From assembly GCF_014697475.1 (NCBI RefSeq), contig NZ_JACJRV010000020.1:29082-93081 (forward strand): a DNA stretch of 64,000 nt. The letters are read 5' to 3'. The translations under genes and the position numbers were made by a program. Shown piece after piece: positions 44,025 through 53,873 of this stretch (its first letter is position 1; the number at the start of each line of letters is the position of its first letter). This DNA is from Nostoc sp. FACHB-152. GTDB lineage: Bacteria; Cyanobacteriota; Cyanobacteriia; Cyanobacteriales; Nostocaceae. The notes beneath the pieces were generated by a model, which ran no database searches, was not told where the DNA came from, and saw only the letters and a list, made by a program, of their open reading frames with translations.

Positions 44025-44344
44025 AGATTATGGAGACAAGGGAGTAAGATGGCAGGGGAGCAGGGGAGAGATTAGTGAGACAAACTGGGTTGTGAATTTA
44101 TAATCTGTTTTGAGCCTTTGAGGTCGAAAGTTGAGGCTTTGAGGCTGAAGTTGAGCCTTTGAGGCTGAAAGTTGAGGCTTTGAGGCTGAAAGTTGAACCT
44201 TTGAGGCTGAAAGTTGAACCTTTGAGGCTGAAAGTTGAACCTTTGAGGCTGAAAGTTGAGCCTTTAAGGTCGAACGTCGAGCCTTTGAGCTTGAAAGTTG
44301 AACCTTTGAACCGCAAATTTCAAGCTTGACCAATAACCATTGAC
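44025..44344. other. 320-base kdpA-kdpB spacer
   Basis: Mostly filled by the tandem repeat at 44110-44318. Two overlapping minus-strand ORFs (44028-44369 and 44098-44316) are translations of that repeat and are not supported as genes. kdpB, 86 bases beyond the repeat, must either be read through it or have its own promoter. Confidence 0.65.
44110..44318. repeat. Ten-unit 21-bp tandem repeat between kdpA and kdpB
   Basis: Consensus unit TTGAACCTTTGAGGCTGAAA followed by G. Ten units occur; three central ones (44193-44255) are identical, the outer ones diverge, and the second unit is 20 bases, which breaks the frame. Each unit is three related heptamers, so it looks like a derived heptameric repeat of the cyanobacterial STRR type. 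Confidence 0.9.
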
Positions 44345-46090
44345 TTACCCAATCCCTTTGGCAATCCAAAAAGCTTCACCGATGGGGCCGAATGCTAAAA
44401 CTGGAAAGAATGTCAGTGCGCCGAGGATTAAAATTACACCTGCGGTTACGCCTGTAAATAATCCGGTGTCAGTTCGCAATGTTCCGACGGTGAATGGAAC
44501 TTGTTGTTTGCGAGATATACTATCGGCAAGTAACAGCAAACCGATAATCGGAATGTAGCGTCCAGCGAGGAGACTGAAGCAAGTACTGAGGTTCCACCAC
44601 AAAGCAGTTGCAGTAGTTTTTGCACCAGCAGCAATAGCTAAAGGTGAAGGTTGCGAATCGCCTAAACCTTCAAATCCCGAACCGTTGTTAGCCGCCGCCG
44701 AGGCATATTCATAAAGAACTTGAGCAAAACCATGAAAGCCGGGATTACTAATTCCTGCTAGTTGTTCGGGAAATGCTAAGGCGATTCCGGCGGGAATCAT
44801 AATGGCAATGGGGTGGACTAAGAGAATTAAAAAACTCGCAAGTACCACTTCACGCTTTTCAATTTTGCGTCCGAGGAATTCTGGTGTGCGTCCTACCATT
44901 AAACCTGTGACGAATACAGCCAAAATTAAATAGGCAAATAAGTAAGCTGTTCCTGTACCTTGTCCACCCCAAATGATTTGCAAGAACATATTTGACAGGG
45001 TGACAAAACCACCGTTGGGCATAAAGGAATCATGCAAACTATTAACAGCACCGCACATGGTTCCGGTTGTACTGACGGCAAATAATATAGACTGCACCCA
45101 ACCAAACCGGACTTCTTTTCCTTCTAAGTTCGGTTGCGTACTTCCTAATAGTGAGTTCACCGCCGGGTTGCCGTTATATTCACCAAGGGCAGTAATAATA
45201 ATGAAGACTAGATAAATAATGCCCACCATGCCATAGACTAACCAAGCTTGTTTGGTGTTGTTGGCAAACAAGCCATAGGTGTAAATCAAAGATGTGGGAA
45301 TCGACAGCATCGCCACAATCTCAATTAAGTTAGAAAACCCGTTGGGATTTTCAAAAGGGTGGGCTGAGTTGATGGCGAAAAAGCCGCCGCCGTTTTCTCC
45401 TAGCTGTTTGATGATTTCAAAATGGGCAACGGGGCCACGAGCGATCGCCTGACTAATATTAGGATCTTCTAAGGTAGGGAATACAACTGGCCCGGCTAAA
45501 GTTTCAGGAACACCAGCCGCCATCAATGCAATACCACCCACAATACAAATCGGTAGCAAAATTCGCGTAATTGAGCGAATTAAATCTACATAAAAATTAC
45601 CCAACGGTCTACCAGTCAACCCACGAATAAAGACAATTCCCACCGCCAAACCAGTCGCCGCCGAGGTAAACATATGATAACCAAGACCCCACATTTGGCT
45701 GGCATAGCTGAGGTATGTTTCACCAGAATAATGCTGTTGGTTAGTGTTAGTAATAAAAGATATAGTTGTGTGTAATGCTGTATCCCAAGTTGGTGCGCCT
45801 ATCTTAGTAGGGTTGAAAGGCAACAATCCTTGATTCATGATGATGAAGAATATCAGCAACCCCATGACTATGTTGCTGTATAAGATAGCTCTAGCATATT
45901 GCCAACCTGTCATATTGTCTTTAGTTGCAACACCAACCAAAGAGTACAGCAAGCGTTCAACCGGGTTTAAAATTGGGTCGAGAAAAGTGCGTTGTTCTTG
46001 GTAGACACGCGCCATATATCTCCCAAAAAAGGGAGTTATTGTTACTACAATTAGTAGCGTTAATCCTATTTGTATCCATCCTTGCAGCAT
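44345..46090 (-). CDS. kdpA: Potassium-transporting ATPase subunit A
   Basis: 581 residues, about ten membrane helices; forms the K+-selective channel-like subunit of the Kdp pump. Recognised by [30 protein letters not shown], the selectivity-filter-like segments ([64 protein letters not shown]) and the C-terminal [19 protein letters not shown]. First gene of the operon; the 320-base upstream spacer holds its promoter. Confidence 0.97.
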   Translation of the reverse strand: MLQGWIQIGLTLLIVVTITPFFGRYMARVYQEQRTFLDPILNPVERLLYSLVGVATKDNMTGWQYARAILYSNIVMGLLIFFIIMNQGLLPFNPTKIGAPTWDTALHTTISFITNTNQQHYSGETYLSYASQMWGLGYHMFTSAATGLAVGIVFIRGLTGRPLGNFYVDLIRSITRILLPICIVGGIALMAAGVPETLAGPVVFPTLEDPNISQAIARGPVAHFEIIKQLGENGGGFFAINSAHPFENPNGFSNLIEIVAMLSIPTSLIYTYGLFANNTKQAWLVYGMVGIIYLVFIIITALGEYNGNPAVNSLLGSTQPNLEGKEVRFGWVQSILFAVSTTGTMCGAVNSLHDSFMPNGGFVTLSNMFLQIIWGGQGTGTAYLFAYLILAVFVTGLMVGRTPEFLGRKIEKREVVLASFLILLVHPIAIMIPAGIALAFPEQLAGISNPGFHGFAQVLYEYASAAANNGSGFEGLGDSQPSPLAIAAGAKTTATALWWNLSTCFSLLAGRYIPIIGLLLLADSISRKQQVPFTVGTLRTDTGLFTGVTAGVILILGALTFFPVLAFGPIGEAFWIAKGIG

Positions 46091-46411
46091 GAGTTATACC
46101 AATTGATAATTAGTAACTTGTCATACAAATTGTTAATTTACTTAGATCATCAATTGTTTTGCTAAGAGATACAAGATATAGAAGATATAAAAACAGGTTT
46201 ATTTTTGATTTATGTAGCGTTTATTATGTCTATATTTATCGTTTAGAGCGTTTATATCTGTTCCTAGTAGTTCATCCTATTAATTCTGATGAGTCGGGGA
46301 TCTCGCAGCACCATAAAATTAATAAGACAAAGCAATAATAGTCTGGGCAATGCCTACCCTACGAATACTCCTTAAAATGAGATTAATAGTTAAATTGCTG
46401 TAAATCAAAAT
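46091..46411. promoter_or_regulatory. Divergent spacer upstream of kdpA and the Uma2 gene
   Basis: AT-rich, 321 bases, presumably holding the K+-responsive kdp promoter. I see no clear operator. No gene or strong hairpin is visible. Confidence 0.4.
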
Positions 46412-47119
46412 ATGATTACACGTCCTAGCACAATGATTATTCCTCTCTCAACCCTTCCACCTTTGGAAAACGGTGATAAACTCACTTGCGCTGAATTTGA
46501 GCGGCGTTATCATGCTATGCCTGAAGTGAAAAAAGCAGAACTGATTGAAGGAATTGTGTATATGGCATCTCCGTTGCGTTTTAGAAGTCATGGCAAACCC
46601 CATGCTTACATTATGGGTTGGTTGGCCTTATATGAATCTGCTACCCCAGGGGTAGAGTTGGGTGATAATGCCACTGTGCGCTTAGATGCAGATAACGAAC
46701 CTCAACCAGATGCTTGTTTACTGATTACTCATGAGGGACAGGCGCGTGTTAGCGATGATGACTATATTGAAGGTGCGCCAGAGTTAATTGTGGAAGTTGC
46801 AGCTAGTAGTGTTTCTCTAGATTTACACGATAAGTTAAAAGTCTACCGCCGCAATCAAGTGCAAGAATATTTAGTGTGGCGAGTTTATGACGCTGAATTC
46901 GATTGGTTCAATTTACAACAAGGGGAATATGTTCAGCTTGCACCGAACGCTGATGGTGTGATTTGCTCCCAAGTTTTTCCAGGTTTATGGTTAGAGAAAG
47001 CAGCATTATTAACCGGAAATTTAGCCAAAGTTTTAGAAGTTTTGCAGCAAGGTTTGACAAGTGCAGAACACCAGAGTTTTGTAGAAAATCTCGCCACTAA
47101 GGGCAAGGGTGATCAATAA
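46412..47119 (+). CDS. Uma2 family endonuclease (restriction-endonuclease fold)
   Basis: 235 residues; ATG at 46433 (MIIPLSTLPPLENG) is an alternative start. Matches the Uma2/DUF820 family so common in cyanobacteria: KKAELIEGIVYMASP, NEPQPDACLLI and PELIVEVAASSVSLDLHDKLKVYRRNQVQEYLVWRV. The Asp of PDAC and the Glu of IVEVA form the PD-(D/E)xK-like active site, with the Lys of DKLKVY following, so a nuclease activity is plausible. Biological role unknown. It ends 17 bases before the histidine kinase gene. Confidence 0.9.
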   Translation: MITRPSTMIIPLSTLPPLENGDKLTCAEFERRYHAMPEVKKAELIEGIVYMASPLRFRSHGKPHAYIMGWLALYESATPGVELGDNATVRLDADNEPQPDACLLITHEGQARVSDDDYIEGAPELIVEVAASSVSLDLHDKLKVYRRNQVQEYLVWRVYDAEFDWFNLQQGEYVQLAPNADGVICSQVFPGLWLEKAALLTGNLAKVLEVLQQGLTSAEHQSFVENLATKGKGDQ

Positions 47120-47136
47120 AAAATGCCCAATAAACA

Positions 47137-48237
47137 ATGAGACTATTTCCAGTGAAATTCCTGTCTAATAACTCTCAAATGAGCAGATTTACAGTCATCT
47201 TAGGACTATTTCTCACTGTAATATTGCTGGAGTTTGAAACACCAACTGAATATCTATTTGGATATCTTTATACAGGGCCAATCTTATTAACAAACTCCTG
47301 GTTTGGGGGAATTGCCACCTTTCAAGCAACATTGATTGCTGTGAGTTTAACAATATTAAATCTTTTCTGGCCAAGTGCCGAAGTTATCAAAGCATCAACG
47401 CTTGCCAGTAGAGCGATCGCATCAATGGCATTGATTGTAACAGGTGTGTTAAGCGATCGCCTGCGTCGTTCTCAAGAAGCGATCGCCCTCACCCGTGCCA
47501 AGCTAGAATCTCAAGAGGAATTAGTTAAAGTACGAGAAGATTTTGCCTCTACACTCACCCATGATTTAAGAACACCTTTATTAGGGGCAATTGAAACCAT
47601 TAAAGCATTTCAACAAGAAAAATTTGGTTCAGTCTCATCCACCCAGCAACAAGTCTTAGATACAATGGCACGTAGCCATAAGACTTCCTTACAACTGTTA
47701 GAAACTTTATTAGATATCTATCGCAACGATACTGAGGGCTTAAAGCTAGAATTAGCACCTGTAGATTTAACCCAATTAGCACAAGAAGTAGCTGATAGTT
47801 TGATTGAATTAGCCGCCAATCGTCGTGTTCATCTGGTAGTGAGTTATGGTGATTCTGATTGGCAACGTGCATTGTGGGTTTTTGGGGATGCACTGCAACT
47901 GCAACGAGTTTTTTATAATCTCTTAGTGAATGCAATTAATCATTCACGGCGCGGTGAAAGAGTAGAAGTAGTATTAGAAGGACAAGCTTCTTCTCAAGTA
48001 GTGAAAATTTTAGATACAGGTGCAGGAATTGGGACTGAACAGTTCCCTTATTTATTTGAAAGATTTTATCAAGGACATAGCGACCGCCAAGCCAAAGGTT
48101 CAGGATTGGGGCTTTACCTATCTCGCCAAATTATTGAAGCCCACGGAGGTATAATTTGGGCAGAGAACAGAGTTCCAACTGGTGCTATATTTGCTTTTAA
48201 ACTGCCCGTTTATCCACTTCCATCATTAACCGTGTGA
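47137..48237 (+). CDS. Membrane sensor histidine kinase
   Basis: 366 residues. Three or four membrane helices occupy residues 18-105. The HisKA motif FASTLTHDLRTPLLGAIETIK has its phospho-accepting His near 143. The ATPase domain has the N box LLVNAINHSRRG, G1 DTGAGIG, F box YLFERFYQG and G2 GSGLGLYLSRQIIEAHGG, all intact. The ligand is unknown. ATG of the response regulator lies one base after its stop codon, so the pair is cotranslated. Its place next to the kdp operon and the lack of kdpD make a K+ or turgor role possible, but it lacks KdpD-specific domains. Confidence 0.92.
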   Translation: MRLFPVKFLSNNSQMSRFTVILGLFLTVILLEFETPTEYLFGYLYTGPILLTNSWFGGIATFQATLIAVSLTILNLFWPSAEVIKASTLASRAIASMALIVTGVLSDRLRRSQEAIALTRAKLESQEELVKVREDFASTLTHDLRTPLLGAIETIKAFQQEKFGSVSSTQQQVLDTMARSHKTSLQLLETLLDIYRNDTEGLKLELAPVDLTQLAQEVADSLIELAANRRVHLVVSYGDSDWQRALWVFGDALQLQRVFYNLLVNAINHSRRGERVEVVLEGQASSQVVKILDTGAGIGTEQFPYLFERFYQGHSDRQAKGSGLGLYLSRQIIEAHGGIIWAENRVPTGAIFAFKLPVYPLPSLTV

Positions 48238-48238
48238 A

Positions 48239-48916
48239 ATGTCATCTACCCCAATCAAAATTCTGCTTGTTGAGGACGATGAACTTTTCCGATTAGGCTT
48301 GCGTGTGCGATTGCAGCAAGAACCAGGATTAGAAATTGTTGCTGAGGCTGAAGATGGTGAAACAGCCATCGAACTAGTCAAGCAAATTCCTGTGGATGTG
48401 GTGCTGTTAGACATAGGTTTACCAGGACTTGGCGGAATTGAAGCTTGTAGACAAATTAAACAGCAAAATCCCCAGTTGCCAATTTTAGTTCTTACTTCCC
48501 ATTCCCAAAAACCTCTAATTACCCGTTTGATCGAAGCAGGGGTACAAGGTTACTGTCTCAAAGGAATTCCAGCCGAAAAATTACTGTTAGCACTGCGTTC
48601 TGTGGCGAGTGGTGCTTCTTGGTGGGATGCAACAGCAACACAAGAAATTCGTTCTTCTTTTGTAGGGGAACCATCGCCACCGGAGTTAGAACATATTACC
48701 AAGCTTGCTAATCCATTAACTGGACGCGAACAAGAAATTTTGTCCCTGTTAGCAGCCGGAAAAACTAATCAAGAAATTGCTCAGGCATTGTATATTGCAC
48801 CTGGAACAGTACGCGTTCATATTCATGCAATTTTACAAAAATTAGAAGTCAGCGATCGCACTCAAGCTGTAGTTGTCGCCTTACAAAAACACTTAATTAA
48901 AAGCACTTCTATTTAA
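48239..48916 (+). CDS. NarL/LuxR-type response regulator
   Basis: 225 residues. The receiver domain has the acidic pair VEDDE near residue 12, the phospho-acceptor Asp in VVLLDIGLPG near 58, and the conserved Lys in GYCLKG near 106. The LuxR-type helix-turn-helix is at about 158-220 (LTGREQEILSLLAAGKTNQEIAQALYIAPGTVRVHIHAILQKL). It binds DNA when phosphorylated, by the kinase encoded just upstream. Target genes unknown. Confidence 0.95.
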   Translation: MSSTPIKILLVEDDELFRLGLRVRLQQEPGLEIVAEAEDGETAIELVKQIPVDVVLLDIGLPGLGGIEACRQIKQQNPQLPILVLTSHSQKPLITRLIEAGVQGYCLKGIPAEKLLLALRSVASGASWWDATATQEIRSSFVGEPSPPELEHITKLANPLTGREQEILSLLAAGKTNQEIAQALYIAPGTVRVHIHAILQKLEVSDRTQAVVVALQKHLIKSTSI

Positions 48917-49022
48917 TTGATGAACCAAAAGAGACTATCAAAAAAGCACTAATATGTAATACTTAGTAATATTGATTGTTAGTAAATCTAACTATTCCCG
49001 CTTCTGATGGCTAGTTACTGTC

Positions 49023-49168
49023 CTGACTTTTCACGTTATGTGGAAAAGCTAATACCAAACCTAACCCCCCAGCCCCCTTCCCTACGAGGGAAGGGGGAGA
49101 ATTCAAAGCCTCTCTCCTCGTAGGAGAGAGGTTTGGAGAGAGGTTTTCCAGATACCGTGAAAAATCAG
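49023..49168. mobile_element. MITE-like element with 25-bp terminal inverted repeats
   Basis: Left end 49023-49047 and right end 49144-49168 are inverted repeats matching at 22 of 25 positions (both contain TTTTCACG and TGGAAAA in order). The interior holds two hairpins (CCTTCCCTACGAGGGAAGG near 49076 and CCTCTCTCCTCGTAGGAGAG near 49109). No coding capacity. It sits directly upstream of the dienelactone hydrolase gene. Confidence 0.55.
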
Positions 49169-49215
49169 AGTTCCTGTCAGGTAAGTTTTCACCTTGAAAC
49201 ATCAGACTTATAAAA

Positions 49216-50049
49216 ATGATAAAAGAAATATCACGTCGCCAATTTATCACCACTGCTACCTTAACGACAGGCTTTGTCCTCGCAGTGCAACCTATTTTTG
49301 CCGAAGTGATTACCACCGATAGCAAGGGATTAACGGCTGGCGCAGTGAAAATTCCTGTCAAAGATGGTGTTATCCCTGCTTATAGGGCTGTACCAGCTAC
49401 AGGTAAGAATTTTCCAGTTGTGTTGGTGATTCAAGAGATTTTTGGTGTTCACGAACATTTACAGGATATTTGCCGCCGCTTTGCCAAATTGGGATATTTA
49501 GCGATCGCCCCAGAATTATTCGTGCGTCAAGGCGATGTGTCAAAATTAAGCAACGTAGACGAAATACGTCAGATAGTAGCTAAAGTTCCCGATGCTCAGG
49601 TGCTATCTGACTTGGATGCGACAGTTACCTGGGCAGTGAAATCAGCTAAAGGAAACGCCGATAGGATAGGAATTACAGGCTTTTGCTGGGGTGGTCGGAT
49701 TACTTGGCTGTATGCTGCACACAATCCCCAAATAAAAGCAGGTGTAGCGTGGTATGGCAGACTCGTAGGTAAAGCTACCGAACTGACACCCCAGCATCCC
49801 GTTGATATTGCATCAAAATTAAACGTGCCTGTCCTCGGATTATATGGCGGTAAAGATACAGGCATCCCTGTAGATACAGTAGAACAAATGCGCGAGCGTC
49901 TCAAATCCAGCAGCAGCAAATCGGAAATTATCGTCTATCCAGATGCACCCCATGCCTTTTTTGCCGATTATCGCCCATCCTACCGCGAGAAAGAAGCCAA
50001 AGACGGTTGGCAACGTCTGCAAAAATGGTTTAAGCAACATGGGGTCTAA
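49216..50049 (+). CDS. Tat-exported dienelactone hydrolase family protein
   Basis: 277 residues. The N-terminus has a twin-arginine signal ([21 protein letters not shown]). The mature alpha/beta hydrolase has the catalytic Cys in GFCWGGR near 156, Asp in GGKDTGIP near 214 and His in [12 protein letters not shown] near 246, the dienelactone hydrolase Cys-Asp-His triad. [30 protein letters not shown] is a strong family signature. The physiological substrate is unknown. Confidence 0.92.
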   Translation: MIKEISRRQFITTATLTTGFVLAVQPIFAEVITTDSKGLTAGAVKIPVKDGVIPAYRAVPATGKNFPVVLVIQEIFGVHEHLQDICRRFAKLGYLAIAPELFVRQGDVSKLSNVDEIRQIVAKVPDAQVLSDLDATVTWAVKSAKGNADRIGITGFCWGGRITWLYAAHNPQIKAGVAWYGRLVGKATELTPQHPVDIASKLNVPVLGLYGGKDTGIPVDTVEQMRERLKSSSSKSEIIVYPDAPHAFFADYRPSYREKEAKDGWQRLQKWFKQHGV

Positions 50050-50477
50050 TATCAAGTTTGCTTGATTAGTTACTCAACTCGAAAAACCCCACCCCGCCAC
50101 AGCTACGCTTTGTCTCCCCTCCCCGTCAACGGGGCTGCGGTGTACACACAAGTTATTGAATCACTACCAGCCCTTGAATTACCCCACCCTAACCCTCCCC
50201 TTGTCAATGGGAGGGAACTGTTTCCCCCCTTGACAAGGGGGGATTAAGGGGGGTAAAACGCGGATCTTAAAAGCAACTCCGATTTGTGTGTACACGGTAG
50301 CCTTTCCAAGGGGAGCCACTGCGTTGCGGAGGTTCCCTCCGTTGTAGCAAGTGGCGTGGGATTAAGGGGGGTAATTAGATTTGTGTGTACACGGTAGGTG
50401 TACGGGGAGGGGGTAGAATGATCGTGGATCTTTATTTCACACAATTAAAAACACGATATTGTTGCTTACCTAAAAGC
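50050..50477. repeat. Intergenic region rich in interspersed repeats
   Basis: No credible gene. It has two CCCTCCCCTTGTCAATGGGAGGG/CCCCTTGACAAGGGGGG-type palindromes (about 50193-50256), two GTGTGTACACGG motifs (about 50286 and 50381), and a GCGTTGCGGAGGTTCCC/CCGTTGTAGC palindrome at 50318-50356 that matches the repeat inside the NRPS gene. Confidence 0.7.
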
Positions 50478-52907
50478 TTATCGCTTAGGCAAACTCAAAC
50501 CACGACGCTCAAGAATTTGCCGCACCTCTGGGCTAGGAGTGTAGTTATAACCGTAAGAAGAGTTTTCCGAATCATCCATAACTTGAGGTGTGAGCAACAC
50601 AATTACCTCATTACGTTGATTGGATTTGTTCGTTCTTCTAAAGAGTGAACCAATTAGTGGAAGATCACCCAGAATAGGAATCTTAGAAACAGTTACTCTG
50701 TCCTGGTCTTGAATAATACCTGAAAGAATTAATGTCTGACCGTCACGTAAACGAATCAAACCAGAATTGAGCGAGCGTTCAGATACTAAAAATATACTTT
50801 GACTATTACCGCCAACATTAATTTCTGCTGAAGATTGAGGAGCTTTAACAATAGGAGCTACAGATAATGAAACAAAACCATTATCGTCAATTCTGTCTAC
50901 TTTCACAGCTAATGTTAGTCCTACACTCGTCTTCTCAGCCGTAACTGTTTGCACAGCAGTATCACTACCGCGAGTTATTTCGTTCTTAATATTTCCTACT
51001 ACTTCTTGAGTTAGGTTAACATTAGCGGTTTGACCTTCTTGGACAATTAAGGTGGGATCAGTCAGAATTTTGGCATTGCCGCTTGTAACCTGAGCTTGCA
51101 AACTAGCAAGGAAGCGTTTTGGAAACTGAAATAAAGTTGGCAAAGATGTAGTAGCTGAACCAAGAGTACCTCGTGCAACACTAGATGTACCATCAGCATT
51201 TCTTGTAACGATTGTATCTGTTGCTGGAGTAATATTGGAAAAACCTGGCTGTAAAGGATCTCCAGTAGGCGGAATAGGTTGATAGAAAGTACCGGAGCCT
51301 GGATTAGCAACTCTGGTGGCGTTACCGTTAGCATCTATTACTACTGTACCTGGAGTAGTTCCTGGAATCGATACAGATCTGTTTGGATCTACGAAGGGAG
51401 AGCCTTGAATTGGATTCCTAATGACGGGGGTACTAGATACACTATTTGCTGCTTCAGCACTAGTAGCTGGTCTAGACCCGCCAAAATTGAAGGATGCCGC
51501 ACCACCATCACTAACAAAAAAGTTATTACCAACACCAAAAGAAAAACTGGTGTTATTGTTATGTGTGTTTAAAAGGTTAACATCGACAATCTTGACGTTA
51601 ACTGCCACTTGACGACGACGAACATCGAGCTGGGTTAGTTGAGAGATGGCCATATCAATCTGTTTGGCAGGCCCAATCAACGTTATAGAATTAGTACGCT
51701 CATCTCCTAATGCCTGTAAACCTCGCAGTAAAGGTGTTGTGTATTTAGATTCATCAAGGGAGAGACGTTCAATTTTAGTTTCTGTAGTTGTTTGGCTTTG
51801 AGTAACTGGGGTACCTCCACCGCCCACAGGTATAGCACTCACGTTAGTCACTTGCCTTTCTCTGGTGACGGCACTTTCAGCACCCATCCCAACTAAAAAG
51901 TTTAGAGCAACTCCCACAGTTACCTGATTAAGCCGCAGACTACGCACAACTACATCACGGGTAGAATTAGGTAACTTAGGCCCGACAAAAACTGTACGAC
52001 CATTGCGGTTAGCTTCTAAACCACTCAACCGCAAGACATAATTAAACACATCTTGCACTGGCTCGTTTTCTATATCTAAAGAGATTGTTTGACTGCTATT
52101 AGCTGGAGCAGCACCTTGCTGACCTCCAGATGCGTCACCACTGATGTAAGCCAAGTTTAAATTAGCAGCACGGGCAAGCAGTGATAAAACCTCGCGCACT
52201 GGTGCATCTCGCAATACCAACCGAGGTACGCGTTCTTGAGTCCCTAAATCGATATTAGTTGGAGAAGCATCTGTAGTAGAAACTGAGATGTCTCCGACTG
52301 GCGGCGCAACGGCTCTAGGCAAAAAAGGAGGAGCCTGACTGACTGGTTGACCTGGCCCAGCTGCTTGGGCTGTTTTGCCATCAATACTAATTTGTGGGTT
52401 AGGAACAAGAACATCAGGCTTTTGACTTGGTTGAACTGCTACCGGAACATTTGCTGGCGCAGTGGGTTGTGTCGGTGTTGGTGCTGATGCTGTAGTACCT
52501 CCCGACGGTGTAAAGCCGAGGGTGATTATGTCATCTTTGCGTGTTACTGGTTGACTACCGGGTGCGTCGTTACTCCCTGTAACAATTACCCGAATGCTAT
52601 TAGCATCTAACTGAGCAACTTCAACAGAGGCAATTCCTGGTGCAGGGTTTTCTTGACGAAAACTATTACCTTTGCGGAGACGCAGTTGAGCGTTAATAAT
52701 ATCAGAAACTAAAGTTTTACCGCGTTTAGTTGTAAATACTTGTGGGCGAGCGCCTGAGGATGTTTTTAAAACAACACTAATGCCACCATCAACAGGATTT
52801 AACTTGACATCATTAACTTGAGTTACCTGCGCCCACACTGGTTGAGCCGCTAAAAATGTCAAAGCAGCAACACCCAATATTAAGCTATTACCGTGAAGCT
52901 GTTTCAC
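50478..52907 (-). CDS. pilQ: Type IV pilus secretin PilQ
   Basis: 809 residues. Signal peptide at 1-26 (LILGVAALTFLAAQPVWAQ). An AMIN domain for peptidoglycan contact follows (about 27-130), then a Pro/Thr linker, secretin N0/N1-type domains (VPRLVLRDAPVREVLSLLARAANLNLAYISG, RDVVVRSLRLNQVTVGVALNFLVG), and the C-terminal pore domain (about 565-780, VQEGQTANVNLTQEVVG, LRDGQTLILSGIIQDQDRVTVSKIPILGDLPLIGSLF). It forms the outer-membrane channel for pilus exit, needed for motility and natural transformation. Last gene of pilMNOQ. Confidence 0.96.
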   Translation of the reverse strand: MKQLHGNSLILGVAALTFLAAQPVWAQVTQVNDVKLNPVDGGISVVLKTSSGARPQVFTTKRGKTLVSDIINAQLRLRKGNSFRQENPAPGIASVEVAQLDANSIRVIVTGSNDAPGSQPVTRKDDIITLGFTPSGGTTASAPTPTQPTAPANVPVAVQPSQKPDVLVPNPQISIDGKTAQAAGPGQPVSQAPPFLPRAVAPPVGDISVSTTDASPTNIDLGTQERVPRLVLRDAPVREVLSLLARAANLNLAYISGDASGGQQGAAPANSSQTISLDIENEPVQDVFNYVLRLSGLEANRNGRTVFVGPKLPNSTRDVVVRSLRLNQVTVGVALNFLVGMGAESAVTRERQVTNVSAIPVGGGGTPVTQSQTTTETKIERLSLDESKYTTPLLRGLQALGDERTNSITLIGPAKQIDMAISQLTQLDVRRRQVAVNVKIVDVNLLNTHNNNTSFSFGVGNNFFVSDGGAASFNFGGSRPATSAEAANSVSSTPVIRNPIQGSPFVDPNRSVSIPGTTPGTVVIDANGNATRVANPGSGTFYQPIPPTGDPLQPGFSNITPATDTIVTRNADGTSSVARGTLGSATTSLPTLFQFPKRFLASLQAQVTSGNAKILTDPTLIVQEGQTANVNLTQEVVGNIKNEITRGSDTAVQTVTAEKTSVGLTLAVKVDRIDDNGFVSLSVAPIVKAPQSSAEINVGGNSQSIFLVSERSLNSGLIRLRDGQTLILSGIIQDQDRVTVSKIPILGDLPLIGSLFRRTNKSNQRNEVIVLLTPQVMDDSENSSYGYNYTPSPEVRQILERRGLSLPKR

Positions 52908-53108
52908 AGTTCATTCCTCACTTTATAAATATTTTTAAGCAACAATTTTTGAGAAAAAGCACTCATACCAATTCGCAATGACGCTCGCAGGCTCGCTACC
53001 GCTCCGCTAACGCAATTCGCAATTTGCAATTAAAAAATTTAGATGCAGCAAAGCTTTTAGGGTTTACATCTGTATCAAACTTTTCGTGAAATGGTATCAG
53101 CAGTTTTA
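52908..53108. other. pilO-pilQ spacer with an interspersed repeat
   Basis: A 201-base gap in an otherwise tight operon. It contains a GCAATGACGCTCGCAGGCTC/CTACCGCTCCGCTAACGC interspersed repeat fragment at about 52975-53018. Confidence 0.55.
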
Positions 53109-53873
53109 CTACTTCTTGGCAGGCACTTTAGCCGCAGCCGCTATTTCTTCTGGCGTAAGGGGCATCAAAGCCTGTAGTTGAAAGGATGTAGTCAGTGGTG
53201 CAGGCCCTATTTGACGAATAGCTTTACCTGCTTGGTTAGTAGTTTGTACTGGAGCCAATACAGACTGATAATCTTTAACTATTAATAAAGGCTGTAAACG
53301 CTCTATATTACGCAGAATAGATTGTGTTTGTTCATAAGTGCCGACAATTTCGACATTAATGTTCATGCGTTTGAGCTTGCCATTAACACCTACACCCAAA
53401 GAGCCATCCATTACAGGTTCTGCTTTCTCAGTAGCTGGTGCAAACTTCTGGAGTTTGGCTTTAAAAGCATTCACAGGAACTTGTACATTGCCAGACTCAA
53501 CCAAGCGATTTAAATCTAATAGCAAAGTATCTAAAGTTTTCTCATTAGAAAATAAACCTAAAACTTGAATTTTTTGTTCCTTTGCTTTAGCTAAATCTTG
53601 TTTTACTTGCTCTATTTGTTTGATAACAGCTTTTTTTTGGTCTATTTGACCTTGTAAATCGCTACTTTTTGCTTGCTGCTGCTGATAGCTATCCCATGCT
53701 GGCATCACAAGGTTCAGCACTATAAACAATGCTCCAAGTACCCCTACAACCCCCCCTACCATTCCAATGATTTTAGGGGTAAAGCTAATACCAAAAACAA
53801 CAGGGTAGGGTGATGCGGCTGAATCAAATTCCCCACCTTGGTCTACAAAATTGAGATCTTCACTCAGCGTCAT
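53109..53873 (-). CDS. pilO: Type IV pilus inner-membrane protein PilO
   Basis: 254 residues. One membrane helix near 32-55 (IIGMVGGVVGVLGALFIVLNLVMPAW), a coiled coil (QQQQAKSSDLQGQIDQKKAV and onward), and a C-terminal ferredoxin-like domain. PilO pairs with PilN to link the PilM ring to PilQ. Position and architecture support the call more than sequence identity. Its ATG overlaps the pilN stop by four bases (ATGA). Confidence 0.88.
   Translation of the reverse strand: MTLSEDLNFVDQGGEFDSAASPYPVVFGISFTPKIIGMVGGVVGVLGALFIVLNLVMPAWDSYQQQQAKSSDLQGQIDQKKAVIKQIEQVKQDLAKAKEQKIQVLGLFSNEKTLDTLLLDLNRLVESGNVQVPVNAFKAKLQKFAPATEKAEPVMDGSLGVGVNGKLKRMNINVEIVGTYEQTQSILRNIERLQPLLIVKDYQSVLAPVQTTNQAGKAIRQIGPAPLTTSFQLQALMPLTPEEIAAAAKVPAKK

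Noticed and set aside
44110..44318. Possible CRISPR array
   Set aside because: Units are contiguous 21-mers with no unique spacers and no cas genes nearby.
44028..44369. Two overlapping ORFs with SASKVQL and KGSTFSL repeats between kdpA and kdpB
   Set aside because: They are translations of the 21-bp tandem repeat in two frames. One runs into kdpA, neither has a ribosome binding site, and a 20-bp unit breaks periodicity.
49011..49361. 116-codon minus-strand ORF (SPTRREALNSPPSLVGKG)
   Set aside because: Translation of the repeat element and the antisense start of the dienelactone hydrolase gene; typical repeat-derived pseudo-peptide.
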